Source: Terripilifer ovatus (lineage in GTDB: Bacteria; Pseudomonadota; Alphaproteobacteria; Rhizobiales; Beijerinckiaceae). From it: DNA of 64,000 nucleotides. The stretch covers positions 104,408-168,407 of the forward strand of contig JARHVB010000027.1 of NCBI GenBank assembly GCA_029222685.1, read 5' to 3'. Below, piece after piece: positions 9,201 through 17,293 of this stretch. Position numbers and translations under genes: made by a program. How positions within the stretch are numbered: position 1 is the first letter of the stretch; each line of letters begins with the position of its first letter. Under the pieces are notes generated by a model, which did no database searches, was not told the origin of the DNA, and was given only the letters and a program-made list of their open reading frames with translations.

Positions 9201-11924
9201 CAGGACTGGTTGAAGACCAATCTGGCGCGCTTCTCGCGCATGCTGCAGGGCGAGCGCGATCTCTCCACCGTGTCGCGGCTGATCATGTCCGAACTGGCAC
9301 CGCTGGTGAACGCGCAATACGGCGTATTCTACGTGACCAACCGCGAGGAAGACGAGTTCTATCTCGAACTGGCCGCTTCCTACGGCGCCGGTAGCAATGC
9401 CGCCATGCGCCAGCGCCTGGAAGCACGCGAGGGGCTTGTCGGGCAGGCGGCTGCCGACAAGCGCGTAATCGTGCTGAACAATGTGCCGCCGGAGTTTCTG
9501 CGCATCTCGTCGGGACTCGGGGAGGCGGGGCCTGCCAGTGTGGTCATCCTGCCGGCGCTGTTCGAGGACGACGTCAAGGCGGTGATCGAGCTTGCTTCCT
9601 TCGGGCAGTTCAGCGACACGCACCAGTCGTTCCTCAACCAGTTGATGGAGTCGGTCGGCATCGTGCTGAACACGATTGCCGCGACCATGCGCACCGAAGG
9701 CCTGCTGAAACAGTCGCAATTGCTGACTGCAGAGCTTCAGTCGCGGCAGTCGGAACTGACCAAGAAGCAGGAAGAGCTGCACGCCACCAACGAGGAACTG
9801 CAGGAGAAGGCGCAACTGCTCGAGAATGAGAAGAAGCAGGTCGAGAACAAGAACCTGGAAATCGAAATGGCGCGCCGGGCGCTCGAGGAAAAGGCCGAAC
9901 AGCTGGCGCTGACCTCAAAGTACAAGTCCGAGTTCCTGGCCAACATGAGCCACGAACTGCGTACGCCGCTCAACTCGCTGCTGATCCTGTCGAAGCTGCT
10001 TGCCGGCAACCAGCAGGGCAATCTCAACGACAAGCAGGTCGAATTCGCCCGCACGATCAATTCGGCCGGCACCGATCTGCTGAGCCTCATCAACGACATT
10101 CTCGACCTGTCGAAGATCGAATCCGGCACCGTGTCGATCGATCTCAACGAAATGCCGGTCGCGCAGCTCAAGCAGCATATGGAGCGCACGTTCCGCCAGT
10201 TGGCGACCGACAAGGGCCTGAGTTTCGCCATCCGCGTCGACGCCGCCGTTCCAGAGACAATCCGCACCGATGAGAAGCGGCTGCAGCAGGTCGTCCTCAA
10301 CCTGTTGTCGAACGCTTTCAAGTTTACCGCCGAAGGCGAGGTGGTCCTGAGCATGAAGACAATCAGCCGGCCTGGCTCTGGCCGCCGCCGAAGCCAGGCG
10401 CTCGCCATCGCGGTGAGCGATACCGGCATCGGCATCCCGGCCGAGAAGCAGAAGCTGATCTTCGAGGCGTTTCAGCAGGCGGACGGCACCACCAGCCGGA
10501 AATATGGGGGCACCGGCCTGGGGCTCTCCATCAGTCGCGAAATCGCCCGGCTGCTTGGCGGCGAACTCAAGGTCGAAAGCGAGCCCGGACAAGGAGCCGT
10601 CTTCACCCTGACGATTCCGCTCGACGAACCGCAGAGCGCGGCGAAGCCCGCCGGCGGCGCCCGTGCCGCGAGGACAGAGGTCAACGGTGCGGAAGCAGCC
10701 GTCGAGTTTGCCGATGACCGCGACACGATCTCTCCCGATGACCGAGTGGTCCTCGTTGTCGAGGATGACCCAACCTTCGGATCGATCCTGATCAAGATGG
10801 CGCGTGACGCCGGTTTGAAAGGCGTTCTTTCAACGGCCGGCACCGGAACGGTGGCGCTGGCGCGCCGCCTGGTGCCTGACGCCATCACGCTCGATCTCGG
10901 TCTGTCGGATATCGACGGCTGGGTGCTGTTCGATCTGCTGCGGCATGATCCGAAGACACGCCGTATTCCGATTCATGTCATATCCGGCGGCGAAGACCTG
11001 GCGGCCCTGACGGCAAAGGGCGCCGCCAGCGTCTGGACCAAGCCGGTGGAACCGGCGGAGCTGAACACCATCTTCCGCGACATCGGCACGCGCACCGCGC
11101 GCGTGCAGCGCAATGTCCTCGTGCTCGATAGTGCCGCCGACCGCCGGCTTTCGATCGTTGAAGCCCTGCGCGACGGCGTCACGTCGGTCAACGGCCTGTC
11201 GCATCTGCCGGCAGATGTCCGCGGCACGGAACTCGATCGATACGACGCGGTGGTGATCGGACTCGGGCGCTCGGCGGCGGAGAATGCCAAGACGCTTGCC
11301 GGGTTCCAGCCGGCCGCCTCGAAGCTGCTGCTGTTCAGCGAATCGACCGATGCAATCGACAAGGCGCTCGCCGCATTGCCCGCGCTGGCGGTTGGCCAAC
11401 GCGTTCACAACATCGCGCTGCTGGGAGCGGAACTTGCGGCAGCGATGAGCGACGCGTCGGCCAAAGACGTCGCGAGTGTTGATGAGGAGCGGCCCGACGC
11501 AATCGATCTTGCCGGAGCGCGTGTGCTGATCGTCGACGACGACATCCGCAACATCTATTCCCTGACCAGCGTGCTGGAAACGTTCGGCATCGAGGTGCTG
11601 CACGCCGAGCGCGGCCAGGAGGGGATCCAGATCCTCGATGAAACGCCGAACATCGACGCGGCGCTGATCGACATCATGATGCCCGATATGGACGGCTATG
11701 AGACGATGCGAGAGATCCGGCGCCGCCGCCACCTGAAAGAGCTGCCTCTGATCTCGGTGACGGCCAAGGCGATGAAAGGCGATCGCGAGAAGTGCATGGA
11801 GGCCGGCGCTTCCGACTACATCGCAAAGCCGGTCGACCTCGATCTGCTGCTCGCCCTGCTGCGGGTCTGGGTCGGCCGTTCGCGCAGCCGCCGTGAAGCG
11901 GCCACCCTGTCAGGGGTTGCGTGA
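6240..11924 (+). CDS. soluble poly-HAMP hybrid histidine kinase (HAMP array, GAF, HisKA, HATPase, receivers)
   Basis: A 1894-residue hybrid sensor kinase without signal peptide or membrane segment. Order: a first HAMP-like part (about 15-140), nine 92-residue HAMP units (144-971), a GAF domain (about 1010-1145), a coiled coil (about 1155-1230), HisKA with His1238 in SHELRTP, a HATPase with N box [10 protein letters not shown] and DTGIGIP / GGTGLGL, a receiver with Asp1552, a receiver-like domain that seems to lack the phospho-acceptor Asp (about 1620-1740), and a C-terminal receiver with Asp1811 in [12 protein letters not shown]. The repeat motif [11 protein letters not shown] is the hallmark of group III fungal kinases (Nik1/Os-1), which sense osmotic stress. 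The preceding EcfG-type promoter and the 4-nt overlap with the next kinase gene suggest a cytosolic stress phosphorelay. Input signal is unknown. Confidence 0.92.
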   Translation: MNVELPRDRLDRRHILMALRAFRRGDFSVRLPMPLDGLDADIAETFNEIVEINQQLTKEFQRLSQVVGKDGRIGERGLVRSATGGWETSIHSVNTLIEDMVQPTAEVARVIGAVAKGDLSQQMMVEIDGRRLRGEFLRIGKIVNTMVDQLASFTSEVTRVAREVGTEGKLGGQAKVKGAAGTWKDLTDNVNAMATNLTSQVRNIAEVTTAVASGDLSKKITVDVKGEILELKNTINTMVDQLNSFASEVTRVAREVGTEGKLGGQARVEGVGGTWKDLTDNVNLMAANLTGQVRNIAEVTTAVALGDLSKKITVDVRGEILELKDTINTMVDQLNSFASEVTRVAREVGTEGKLGGQAQVRGVAGTWKDLTDNVNLMADNLTGQVRNIAEVTTAVASGDLSKKITVAVRGEILELKDTINTMVDQLNSFASEVTRVAREVGTEGKLGGQADVKGVGGTWKDLTDNVNLMAANLTGQVRNIAEVTTAVARGDLSKKITVDVKGEILELKNTVNTMVDQLNSFASEVTRMAREVGSEGKLGGQAHVEGVAGTWKDLTDNVNAMAGNLTVQLRDVSKVATAIATGDLTQKITVDAQGEILQIKDVINTMVDQLNSFASEVTRVAREVGSDGKLGGQAQVRGVAGTWKDLTDNVNAMAANLTGQVRNIAEVTTAVASGDLSKKITVDVRGEILELKDTINTMVDQLNSFASEVTRVAREVGTEGKLGGQAQVRGVAGTWKDLTDNVNLMADNLTGQVRNIADVTTAVARGDLSKKITVDVKGEILELKSTINTMVDQLNSFAGEVTRVAREVGTQGKLGGQARVEGVAGTWKDLTDNVNLMATNLTNQVRGIAEVVTAVAQGNLKRKLAVDAKGEIASLADTINGMIETLATFADQVTNVAREVGIEGKLGGQARVPGAAGLWRDLTDNVNQLAANLTTQVRAIAEVSTAVTKGDLTRSIAVEASGEVAALKDNINEMIRNLKDQTLKNAEQDWLKTNLARFSRMLQGERDLSTVSRLIMSELAPLVNAQYGVFYVTNREEDEFYLELAASYGAGSNAAMRQRLEAREGLVGQAAADKRVIVLNNVPPEFLRISSGLGEAGPASVVILPALFEDDVKAVIELASFGQFSDTHQSFLNQLMESVGIVLNTIAATMRTEGLLKQSQLLTAELQSRQSELTKKQEELHATNEELQEKAQLLENEKKQVENKNLEIEMARRALEEKAEQLALTSKYKSEFLANMSHELRTPLNSLLILSKLLAGNQQGNLNDKQVEFARTINSAGTDLLSLINDILDLSKIESGTVSIDLNEMPVAQLKQHMERTFRQLATDKGLSFAIRVDAAVPETIRTDEKRLQQVVLNLLSNAFKFTAEGEVVLSMKTISRPGSGRRRSQALAIAVSDTGIGIPAEKQKLIFEAFQQADGTTSRKYGGTGLGLSISREIARLLGGELKVESEPGQGAVFTLTIPLDEPQSAAKPAGGARAARTEVNGAEAAVEFADDRDTISPDDRVVLVVEDDPTFGSILIKMARDAGLKGVLSTAGTGTVALARRLVPDAITLDLGLSDIDGWVLFDLLRHDPKTRRIPIHVISGGEDLAALTAKGAASVWTKPVEPAELNTIFRDIGTRTARVQRNVLVLDSAADRRLSIVEALRDGVTSVNGLSHLPADVRGTELDRYDAVVIGLGRSAAENAKTLAGFQPAASKLLLFSESTDAIDKALAALPALAVGQRVHNIALLGAELAAAMSDASAKDVASVDEERPDAIDLAGARVLIVDDDIRNIYSLTSVLETFGIEVLHAERGQEGIQILDETPNIDAALIDIMMPDMDGYETMREIRRRRHLKELPLISVTAKAMKGDREKCMEAGASDYIAKPVDLDLLLALLRVWVGRSRSRREAATLSGVA
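6669..9152 (+). repeat. nine tandem 276-bp units coding for HAMP domains
   Basis: Inside the kinase gene, nine units of exactly 276 bp (92 codons) start at 6669, 6945, 7221, 7497, 7773, 8049, 8325, 8601 and 8877, each opening with the codons for NTM or NGM. Most units are close to identical at DNA level; the fifth (7773-8048) and the last two are the most divergent. No indel has accumulated between units, so length is under constraint or units are homogenised by recombination. This is coding repetition, not a CRISPR array. Confidence 0.95.
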
Positions 11925-13987
11925 CCGCAATGCCGACACGTGGAACTGCCACAGAGACACGCCACAGGCCGCGCATTCTTGCGGTCGATGACGATGAGCG
12001 CAACCTGATGGTGGTCGAGGAAGTGCTCTCGCCCCTCGGAGAGGTGGTGTGTGCGCGCTCGGGCGAAGAGGCGTTGCGCTACCTGCTCAAGGACGAATTT
12101 GCCGTCATCCTGCTCGACGTGCTGATGCCCGGCATGGATGGCTACGAGACGGCGAACCTGATCAGGCAGCGGGAGCAGTCAAAACGTACGCCCATCATCT
12201 TCCTGTCGGCGATCAACAAGGAAGATGCACATATGCTGCGCGGGTACGATGCCGGCGCGGTGGACTATGTCTTCAAGCCGTTCGACACCCTGATCCTGCG
12301 CTCGAAGGTCGCGGTGTTCGTGGATCTTTTCGAAAAGACCCGCGAGATCAAGGAAAATGCGGCGCAGGAACAAAGACTGCTCCAGGCCAATCTGCGGGCC
12401 CACATCGAAAAGCTCGAGGCGGAGCATGCGCTGCGCCGGAGCAAGGAGCGGCAGGAGGCGGTTCTGCGGGCCTTGCCGGTCGTCTTCTATTCGCGTTCGA
12501 CCGAGCCGCCTTATCCGGCGCTGTTTGTCAGCGACAGCGTCGCCGCGCTGACCGGTTTTTCGCCGCAGAGGTTCACGTCCGAGCCGGCGTTCGGCATCAG
12601 CCGGATTCATCCTGACGACCGGAAGAAGATCGACGAGGCCCACGCCGACGCGATCAGGCACGGCGTCTATACCTGCGAATATCGCTGGCAGGCGGCGGAC
12701 GGAAGCTGGAAAATGGTCCTCGACCAGGGTGTTCTGGCGCCTGCCGAGGGCGACCAGCCGCGCGCGTTTTTCGGGACCTTGCTTGACGTCACGGATCGGC
12801 GCCATCTGGAGGAGCAGCTGGCGCAGGCGCGCAAGATGGAAACCATCGGCCAGCTCACCGGCGGCATCGCGCATGACTTCAACAATCTCCTCGCATCGGT
12901 GCTGAGCGGCCTGTCGCTGATCGAGCGTCGGGCCAAATTGCCGGAAAGCTCGCAGAAGGTGCTGGAGATGACTCGGCATGCCGCGCAGCAGGGCGCCGAA
13001 CTCATCAATCGCATGCTCGCGTTTTCGCGGCGCCAGCAGCTCACGCCGGCCGCAGTCTCGGTTCCGGCGCTCGCGGAAACCCTCGAGCGGATGCTGGCGC
13101 CGGTGCTCGGCGGCCTGATCCGGCTGCGCTGGAAAATCGACCCGGATGTGGGATCGCCGCATGCAGACCGCGGGCAGATCGAGCTCGCCGTGATGAACCT
13201 CGTTCTCAACGCCAGGGATGCCATGCCCCAGGGCGGCACAATCACCGTCGGCGCCGAAAATCGTGCCGGCGGCTCCGACACGCCTGAAGTCGAACCAGGC
13301 GATTACGTTGTGCTTTACGTCGAGGACACGGGCGTCGGCATTCCGCCGCAGTCCCTTGCCAAAGTCGTCGAGCCATTCTTTACGACCAAGGAGGTCGGCA
13401 AAGGTACCGGCCTCGGGCTCAGCACCGCCTATGGTTTCGCCCGACAGTCCGGAGGGACGTTGCGCATCTCCAGCGAGGTCGGGCGAGGAACGAGAGTCGA
13501 GCTGTGGTTGCCGCGCTCGCAAGAGGTGGCAGACGTGCCCACACCGTTGCAACCAGTTGCAACGCAGCCGGCATCGAATGTGTCGCCGCGGCAGCGGCCG
13601 GAGATTCTGCTGGTCGACGATGCCGCCGATCTTCGCGAACTGACGGCTGCCATCCTCATCGAGCGCGGTTTCTCGGTCAGGACGGCTGCCGGCGGCGCCG
13701 AAGCGCTGGCGCTGATGGAACGGGAGCCGGACCGTTTTGATGTCATTGTGACCGATTTCGCCATGCCGCTGGTCTCGGGGCTCGACGTGATTCGCTTCGC
13801 CCGCAACCTGCGATCGGGATGGCCGGCGATCATTATCAGCGGCTATGCGGATGCTTCCTCGATCGGGGACCGGCCCGAAGATGTAGCCTTGCTGGGCAAA
13901 CCGTTCTCGGATGAAGCGCTTGTCGAGGCGATCATGAACTGCCTGAACAATGGCGCCGTATCGGACGCGCGCCGTGGCGTGGTGTGA
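11921..13987 (+). CDS. receiver-PAS-histidine kinase-receiver hybrid protein
   Basis: A 688-residue cytosolic signalling protein. Order: N-terminal receiver with Asp66 in LLDVLMPGMDGYE, a coiled linker (about 140-180), a PAS domain (about 185-300), HisKA with His318 in IAHDFNNLL, HATPase with DTGVGIPP and GKGTGLGLS, and a C-terminal receiver with Asp612 in VTDFAMP. The GTG start overlaps the stop of the poly-HAMP kinase gene in GTGA, preceded by AGGGG, so the two are translationally coupled. The receiver-first layout indicates that it accepts phosphate, plausibly from the upstream kinase, and passes it on by its own kinase core. No DNA-binding domain is present. Confidence 0.92.
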   Translation: MTAMPTRGTATETRHRPRILAVDDDERNLMVVEEVLSPLGEVVCARSGEEALRYLLKDEFAVILLDVLMPGMDGYETANLIRQREQSKRTPIIFLSAINKEDAHMLRGYDAGAVDYVFKPFDTLILRSKVAVFVDLFEKTREIKENAAQEQRLLQANLRAHIEKLEAEHALRRSKERQEAVLRALPVVFYSRSTEPPYPALFVSDSVAALTGFSPQRFTSEPAFGISRIHPDDRKKIDEAHADAIRHGVYTCEYRWQAADGSWKMVLDQGVLAPAEGDQPRAFFGTLLDVTDRRHLEEQLAQARKMETIGQLTGGIAHDFNNLLASVLSGLSLIERRAKLPESSQKVLEMTRHAAQQGAELINRMLAFSRRQQLTPAAVSVPALAETLERMLAPVLGGLIRLRWKIDPDVGSPHADRGQIELAVMNLVLNARDAMPQGGTITVGAENRAGGSDTPEVEPGDYVVLYVEDTGVGIPPQSLAKVVEPFFTTKEVGKGTGLGLSTAYGFARQSGGTLRISSEVGRGTRVELWLPRSQEVADVPTPLQPVATQPASNVSPRQRPEILLVDDAADLRELTAAILIERGFSVRTAAGGAEALALMEREPDRFDVIVTDFAMPLVSGLDVIRFARNLRSGWPAIIISGYADASSIGDRPEDVALLGKPFSDEALVEAIMNCLNNGAVSDARRGVV

Positions 13988-14293
13988 GGGATATCGTTGC
14001 CTCGGAAAAATCATTGAACGGAAATTTGTGTGCGAAACGAGAAGCTTCTCGCTTGAACAAGAATGTTTCACATTCAATGGACTGGACGTCTCTTTCCCAA
14101 AGAGGCTATAGAGGCCCCCCGAATTTGATGCGCCTGGCTTTGCCGATCGCGCGAAGGTGGCTTGCCCACAGGGCCGGCCGCTAGCGGCGCGGCCTCATAC
14201 GATTTCTCTTCGTGCCGTGTCGCAATCTGGCGCTCCCGTTCGTCCTTCGAACGACAATCCGTCCCTGCCATCACGCGGCCCAAGGAAAGCACC
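13988..14293. other. 306-bp intergenic region with palindromes
   Basis: No gene seen. A perfect 14-bp palindrome CGAGAAGCTTCTCG lies at 14038-14051 and a second small dyad, GAATG-N5-CATTC, at 14061-14075. These could be an operator or part of a terminator for the kinase operon, or control the exporter gene that follows. No T tract follows the palindrome. Confidence 0.45.
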
Positions 14294-15775
14294 ATGACTG
14301 GAGACAATTTCGCCATTGCCGAACAGCCGGTGGACGCTGCCCCGCCGCCGGATCATACCGCTCGCAACAAAATGGTGATCGGGCTCCTGCTGGTCTCGGC
14401 TTTCGTGGTGATCCTGAATGAAACCATCATGATGGTGGCGCTGCCGCACTTGATGGCCAGCCTCGACATCACCGCCAGCACCGCGCAATGGCTGTCGACC
14501 GCGTTCATGCTGACCATGGCGGTCGTCATTCCCGTGACCGGCCTGCTGCTGCAGCGGTTCAACACCCGTCCGGTGTTCATCCTCGCGATGTCGCTGTTCA
14601 GCGCCGGCACCCTGATCTCGGCGCTGGCCTTGGGATTCCCCATGCTGGTGATCGGACGCATCGTCCAGGCCTCCGGCACCGCCATCATGATGCCGTTGCT
14701 GATGACAACGGTGATGCATCTGGTGCCGCCGGAATCGCGTGGCAAGACCATGGGCAATATCTCGATCGTCATCTCGGTGGCGCCGGCCATCGGGCCGACC
14801 ATCTCCGGCCTGATCCTGTCCGTGCTCGACTGGCGCTGGATGTTCCTGCTGGTGCTGCCAATCGCGCTCGCTGCGCTGGCGCTGGGAGCAAAGCGCATTG
14901 TCAACGTCACCACGCCGAGCGATGCGCCGATCGATATCCTTTCCGTGCTTCTGTCCGCAATAGGCTTCGGCAGCTTCGTCTATGGCCTCAGCGAGTTCGG
15001 CGCGTCCTCGTTGAATCCCACGCCCGTATCGCCATGGATTCCGTTTGTCGTCGGCGCCGCCGTCATCACTATCTTCGTGCTGCGCCAGTTACGGTTGCAG
15101 AAGCAGAACCGGGCGCTGCTCGATCTGCGCACGCTGACCAACAGGACGTTCACCATCGCCGCCGTCATGATGGCCATTCTGATGATGTCGATGTTCGGCA
15201 TCTTCATTCTGTTGCCCATCTACATGCAGAATGTGCTTGGCCTGACGACATTACAGACCGGTCTGCTGCTTTTGCCGGGTGGACTGATCATGGGCCTTTG
15301 CGCCCCCACCGTCGGCGGCCTCTTCGACAAATTCGGCCCGGCGCGGTTGGTCATCCCCGGCGCCATCCTGCTGTGTATCGTGACGTGGGGACTGACTTTG
15401 ATCCAGCAGGACACGCCATTCTGGATGATCCTGGTTGCGCATCTGGTGCTCAGCGTTGCGCTGGCCCTGATGTTCACGCCGCTGTTCACCGTCAGCCTCG
15501 GGGCGCTGCCGCCGAACCTTTATTCGCACGGCAGCGCCATGATCGGCACGACGCAGCAGGTTGCGGGCGCGGCCGGCACCGCGCTGTTCGTGGCCATCAT
15601 GACCTGGCAGTCGACCCGCCTCGGCATTGCCGGCGCAGATCTGGCGGCGGCGACGACCGGCGGCATCCGGGCTGCGTTTCTCGGCAGCGCCATCATCGCG
15701 CTCGGCGCCCTGTTCGCGGCCTTCTTCGTCAGGAAGCCGGAGGGCGGGCAGCCTGAAATGGGGCATGGCCACTAG
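14294..15775 (+). CDS. MFS multidrug exporter, DHA2 (EmrB/QacA) family
   Basis: A 493-residue inner-membrane protein with about 14 hydrophobic segments, as in the drug:H+ antiporter-2 subfamily. Typical motifs are LNETIMMVALPHLM in TM1, STAFMLTMAVVIPVTG with the following GRIVQA motif, and the antiporter motif region around APAIGPTISG. The start at 14294 has AGGAAAG just upstream; the frame is open to 14162. It probably exports a toxic compound using the proton gradient; the substrate is unknown. No EmrA-type adaptor is nearby. Confidence 0.88.
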   Translation: MTGDNFAIAEQPVDAAPPPDHTARNKMVIGLLLVSAFVVILNETIMMVALPHLMASLDITASTAQWLSTAFMLTMAVVIPVTGLLLQRFNTRPVFILAMSLFSAGTLISALALGFPMLVIGRIVQASGTAIMMPLLMTTVMHLVPPESRGKTMGNISIVISVAPAIGPTISGLILSVLDWRWMFLLVLPIALAALALGAKRIVNVTTPSDAPIDILSVLLSAIGFGSFVYGLSEFGASSLNPTPVSPWIPFVVGAAVITIFVLRQLRLQKQNRALLDLRTLTNRTFTIAAVMMAILMMSMFGIFILLPIYMQNVLGLTTLQTGLLLLPGGLIMGLCAPTVGGLFDKFGPARLVIPGAILLCIVTWGLTLIQQDTPFWMILVAHLVLSVALALMFTPLFTVSLGALPPNLYSHGSAMIGTTQQVAGAAGTALFVAIMTWQSTRLGIAGADLAAATTGGIRAAFLGSAIIALGALFAAFFVRKPEGGQPEMGHGH

Positions 15776-15781
15776 CGGCAG

Positions 15782-16363
15782 CTACAGCCACTTCGGAACA
15801 TCGACACGCGCATAGTTGCGCAATTTGTCGATCAAGGTCGCGGCATCGGCATCCACGCAGATCGAATGGCGATGTGCCGGCGGCAGGAATTTGGTCTCGA
15901 CCATATGGTCGATGAATCCCAGGAAAGCCGTGAAGAATTCGGCGACGTTCAGCAGGCCGACCGGCTTGTCGATCTCCGACAGTTGGTTCATGCTCCAGAC
16001 CTCCATGAACTCTTCGACCGTTCCGATTCCTCCGGGCAGGGCGATGAAGGCGTCCGCCATCTCGACCATGCGCTGCTTGCGTCCGCGCAAGGTCGGGCTG
16101 ATCTCATGGTTTGTCAGGCCGGCGTGGGAATGCCCGCGCCGGTGCAGGCTCTCCGTGATCACGCCGTAGACGCTGCCGCCGCACGCAAGTGCTGTATCGG
16201 CGACGATACCCATGAGCCCCTTGGTCGTTCCGCCATAGACCATGGTTATTCCGGCTGTTCCGAGCGCCTTACCAAGCGCCCGTGCGCCATCCGCGAAGGC
16301 TTCCGATGCCCCGTAGTTGGATCCGCAGAATACGGCGATGGACTTGATCTGGCGTGTCGTCAT
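15782..16363 (-). CDS. LOG family protein (TIGR00730 Rossmann fold), cytokinin riboside 5'-monophosphate phosphoribohydrolase-like
   Basis: A 193-residue Rossmann-fold protein with both LOG signatures: RGRKQRM (93-99) and PGGIGTVEE (110-118). LOG enzymes release the base from cytokinin or other nucleoside 5'-monophosphates (AMP hydrolysis in many bacteria). The N-terminal VFCGSNYG loop is the nucleotide-binding loop. It ends 6 bp from the convergent exporter gene. Enzymatic activity is predicted from the intact motifs; the physiological substrate is uncertain. Confidence 0.88.
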   Translation of the reverse strand: MTTRQIKSIAVFCGSNYGASEAFADGARALGKALGTAGITMVYGGTTKGLMGIVADTALACGGSVYGVITESLHRRGHSHAGLTNHEISPTLRGRKQRMVEMADAFIALPGGIGTVEEFMEVWSMNQLSEIDKPVGLLNVAEFFTAFLGFIDHMVETKFLPPAHRHSICVDADAATLIDKLRNYARVDVPKWL

Positions 16364-16455
16364 TGGCTGGCTTTCGGCGCTGAGAGATTGTGTTGAGGGA
16401 TATATCGATCGGGCAGTGCCTGTCGACTATTCCGTACCGCGGGGCTTTTGCGTTG

Positions 16456-16953
16456 TCATCTGCGCGAAAGCTTCTCGAAACGCTTGATCAGCCGTTCGCG
16501 CTTGAGGCGGGATAGGCGCTGAATCCAGAAAATTCCGTTCAACTGGTCGATTTCGTGCAGATGGCAGGCCGCGCGCAAGCCATCTGCTTCCTCGATATGA
16601 AAATTGCCGGCAAGATCCTGATAGGTGATGCGGACTCGGGCGTGGCGCTGCACATCCTCGCTCATGCCTGGCATCGAGACGCTGCCTTCCCTGTGCTCGG
16701 TCATCTGCGGGGACGCCCAGTCGATCTGCGGATTGGCGTAAACGCGTCCTCCTTCGGCGGGGTCAAGTTCAAGGACGACCAGCCGCAGCGAAACGCCGAC
16801 GTGTGGTGCAGTGATGCCGATGCCGGGCGCAGCGTGCATGGTCTCGAGAAGGTCGTCCGCGAGGTTGCGCAGCAAATCGTCGAAGGCGGTGACGGCCGCA
16901 GCCGGTTGCGACAGGCGAGGGTCGGGATAACGGACGATCTGGCGAATAGGCAT
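16456..16953 (-). CDS. peptide deformylase-like protein with degenerate metal site
   Basis: A 165-residue protein of the deformylase fold, matching the family over its length, but the catalytic motifs are altered. Motif I reads GIGITAPH (His51 where the family has Gln), motif II reads EGSVS (Ser91 where the metal-ligand Cys is expected), and motif III reads HEIDQ (His133 and Glu134 kept, Gln137 where the second His ligand is expected). Two of the three metal ligands of a canonical deformylase are therefore missing. It is unlikely to deformylate nascent proteins by the usual mechanism and is better seen as a divergent paralogue or pseudoenzyme. It stands as a single gene. Confidence 0.82.
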   Translation of the reverse strand: MPIRQIVRYPDPRLSQPAAAVTAFDDLLRNLADDLLETMHAAPGIGITAPHVGVSLRLVVLELDPAEGGRVYANPQIDWASPQMTEHREGSVSMPGMSEDVQRHARVRITYQDLAGNFHIEEADGLRAACHLHEIDQLNGIFWIQRLSRLKRERLIKRFEKLSRR

Positions 16954-17029
16954 GATGACCGCAAATTGTACTCGTGAGCCAAAACAGGCAAGATCGCCGC
17001 TACGGCTTTCAAGGGGGGCGAAGGACTGA

Positions 17030-17257
17030 ATGTCGCCTGATGACTACAATCTCAAACAGGAGGTGGAAAGCCTGCGAGCCGAAAACGCGGCACTTCGGCG
17101 AATGAGGGCCAGGGCGCCGAGACGGCGACACCGGGGTCGCGTGATTCTCAGCTGCCTGATGCTGGCCGCCTTCGTCGCTGTTGCCGTCTTCTCATCCCTG
17201 AACAAGCGCTCGATCATCGAAAATGCCTTCGATCAAATTGGTCGCGCATTCCAATGA
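17030..17257 (+). CDS. small coiled-coil single-pass membrane protein
   Basis: A 75-residue protein with no recognised family. Residues 5-25 (NLKQEVESLRAENAALRRM) form a leucine-zipper-like coiled coil, residues 27-37 are very Arg-rich, and about 38-57 are a hydrophobic transmembrane segment followed by a short amphipathic tail. The topology is predicted cytoplasmic coiled coil, membrane, periplasmic tail. The start has an AAGGA site 5 nt upstream, which supports a real gene. It sits alone between two minus-strand genes. Confidence 0.6.
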   Translation: MSPDDYNLKQEVESLRAENAALRRMRARAPRRRHRGRVILSCLMLAAFVAVAVFSSLNKRSIIENAFDQIGRAFQ

Positions 17258-17293
17258 TTGCCCCTCCCGCCGCACTGGAAAATCCATCCGCCG

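Noticed and set aside
7380..9815. Long minus-strand open frame (about 811 codons) across the HAMP repeats
   Set aside because: It is antisense to a well-supported coding region, and its own repeats are the reverse reading of the HAMP units. High GC and absence of stops in the repeat explain its length.
12179..14077. 632-codon minus-strand open frame
   Set aside because: Antisense to the receiver-PAS-kinase gene whose motifs are all intact on the plus strand; the reverse frame has no family pattern.
15793..15815. GGAAC followed by GTT near the end of the LOG gene as an EcfG promoter
   Set aside because: It lies inside coding sequence of the LOG gene near its 3' end, spacing is not right for CGTT and no gene starts downstream on that strand.
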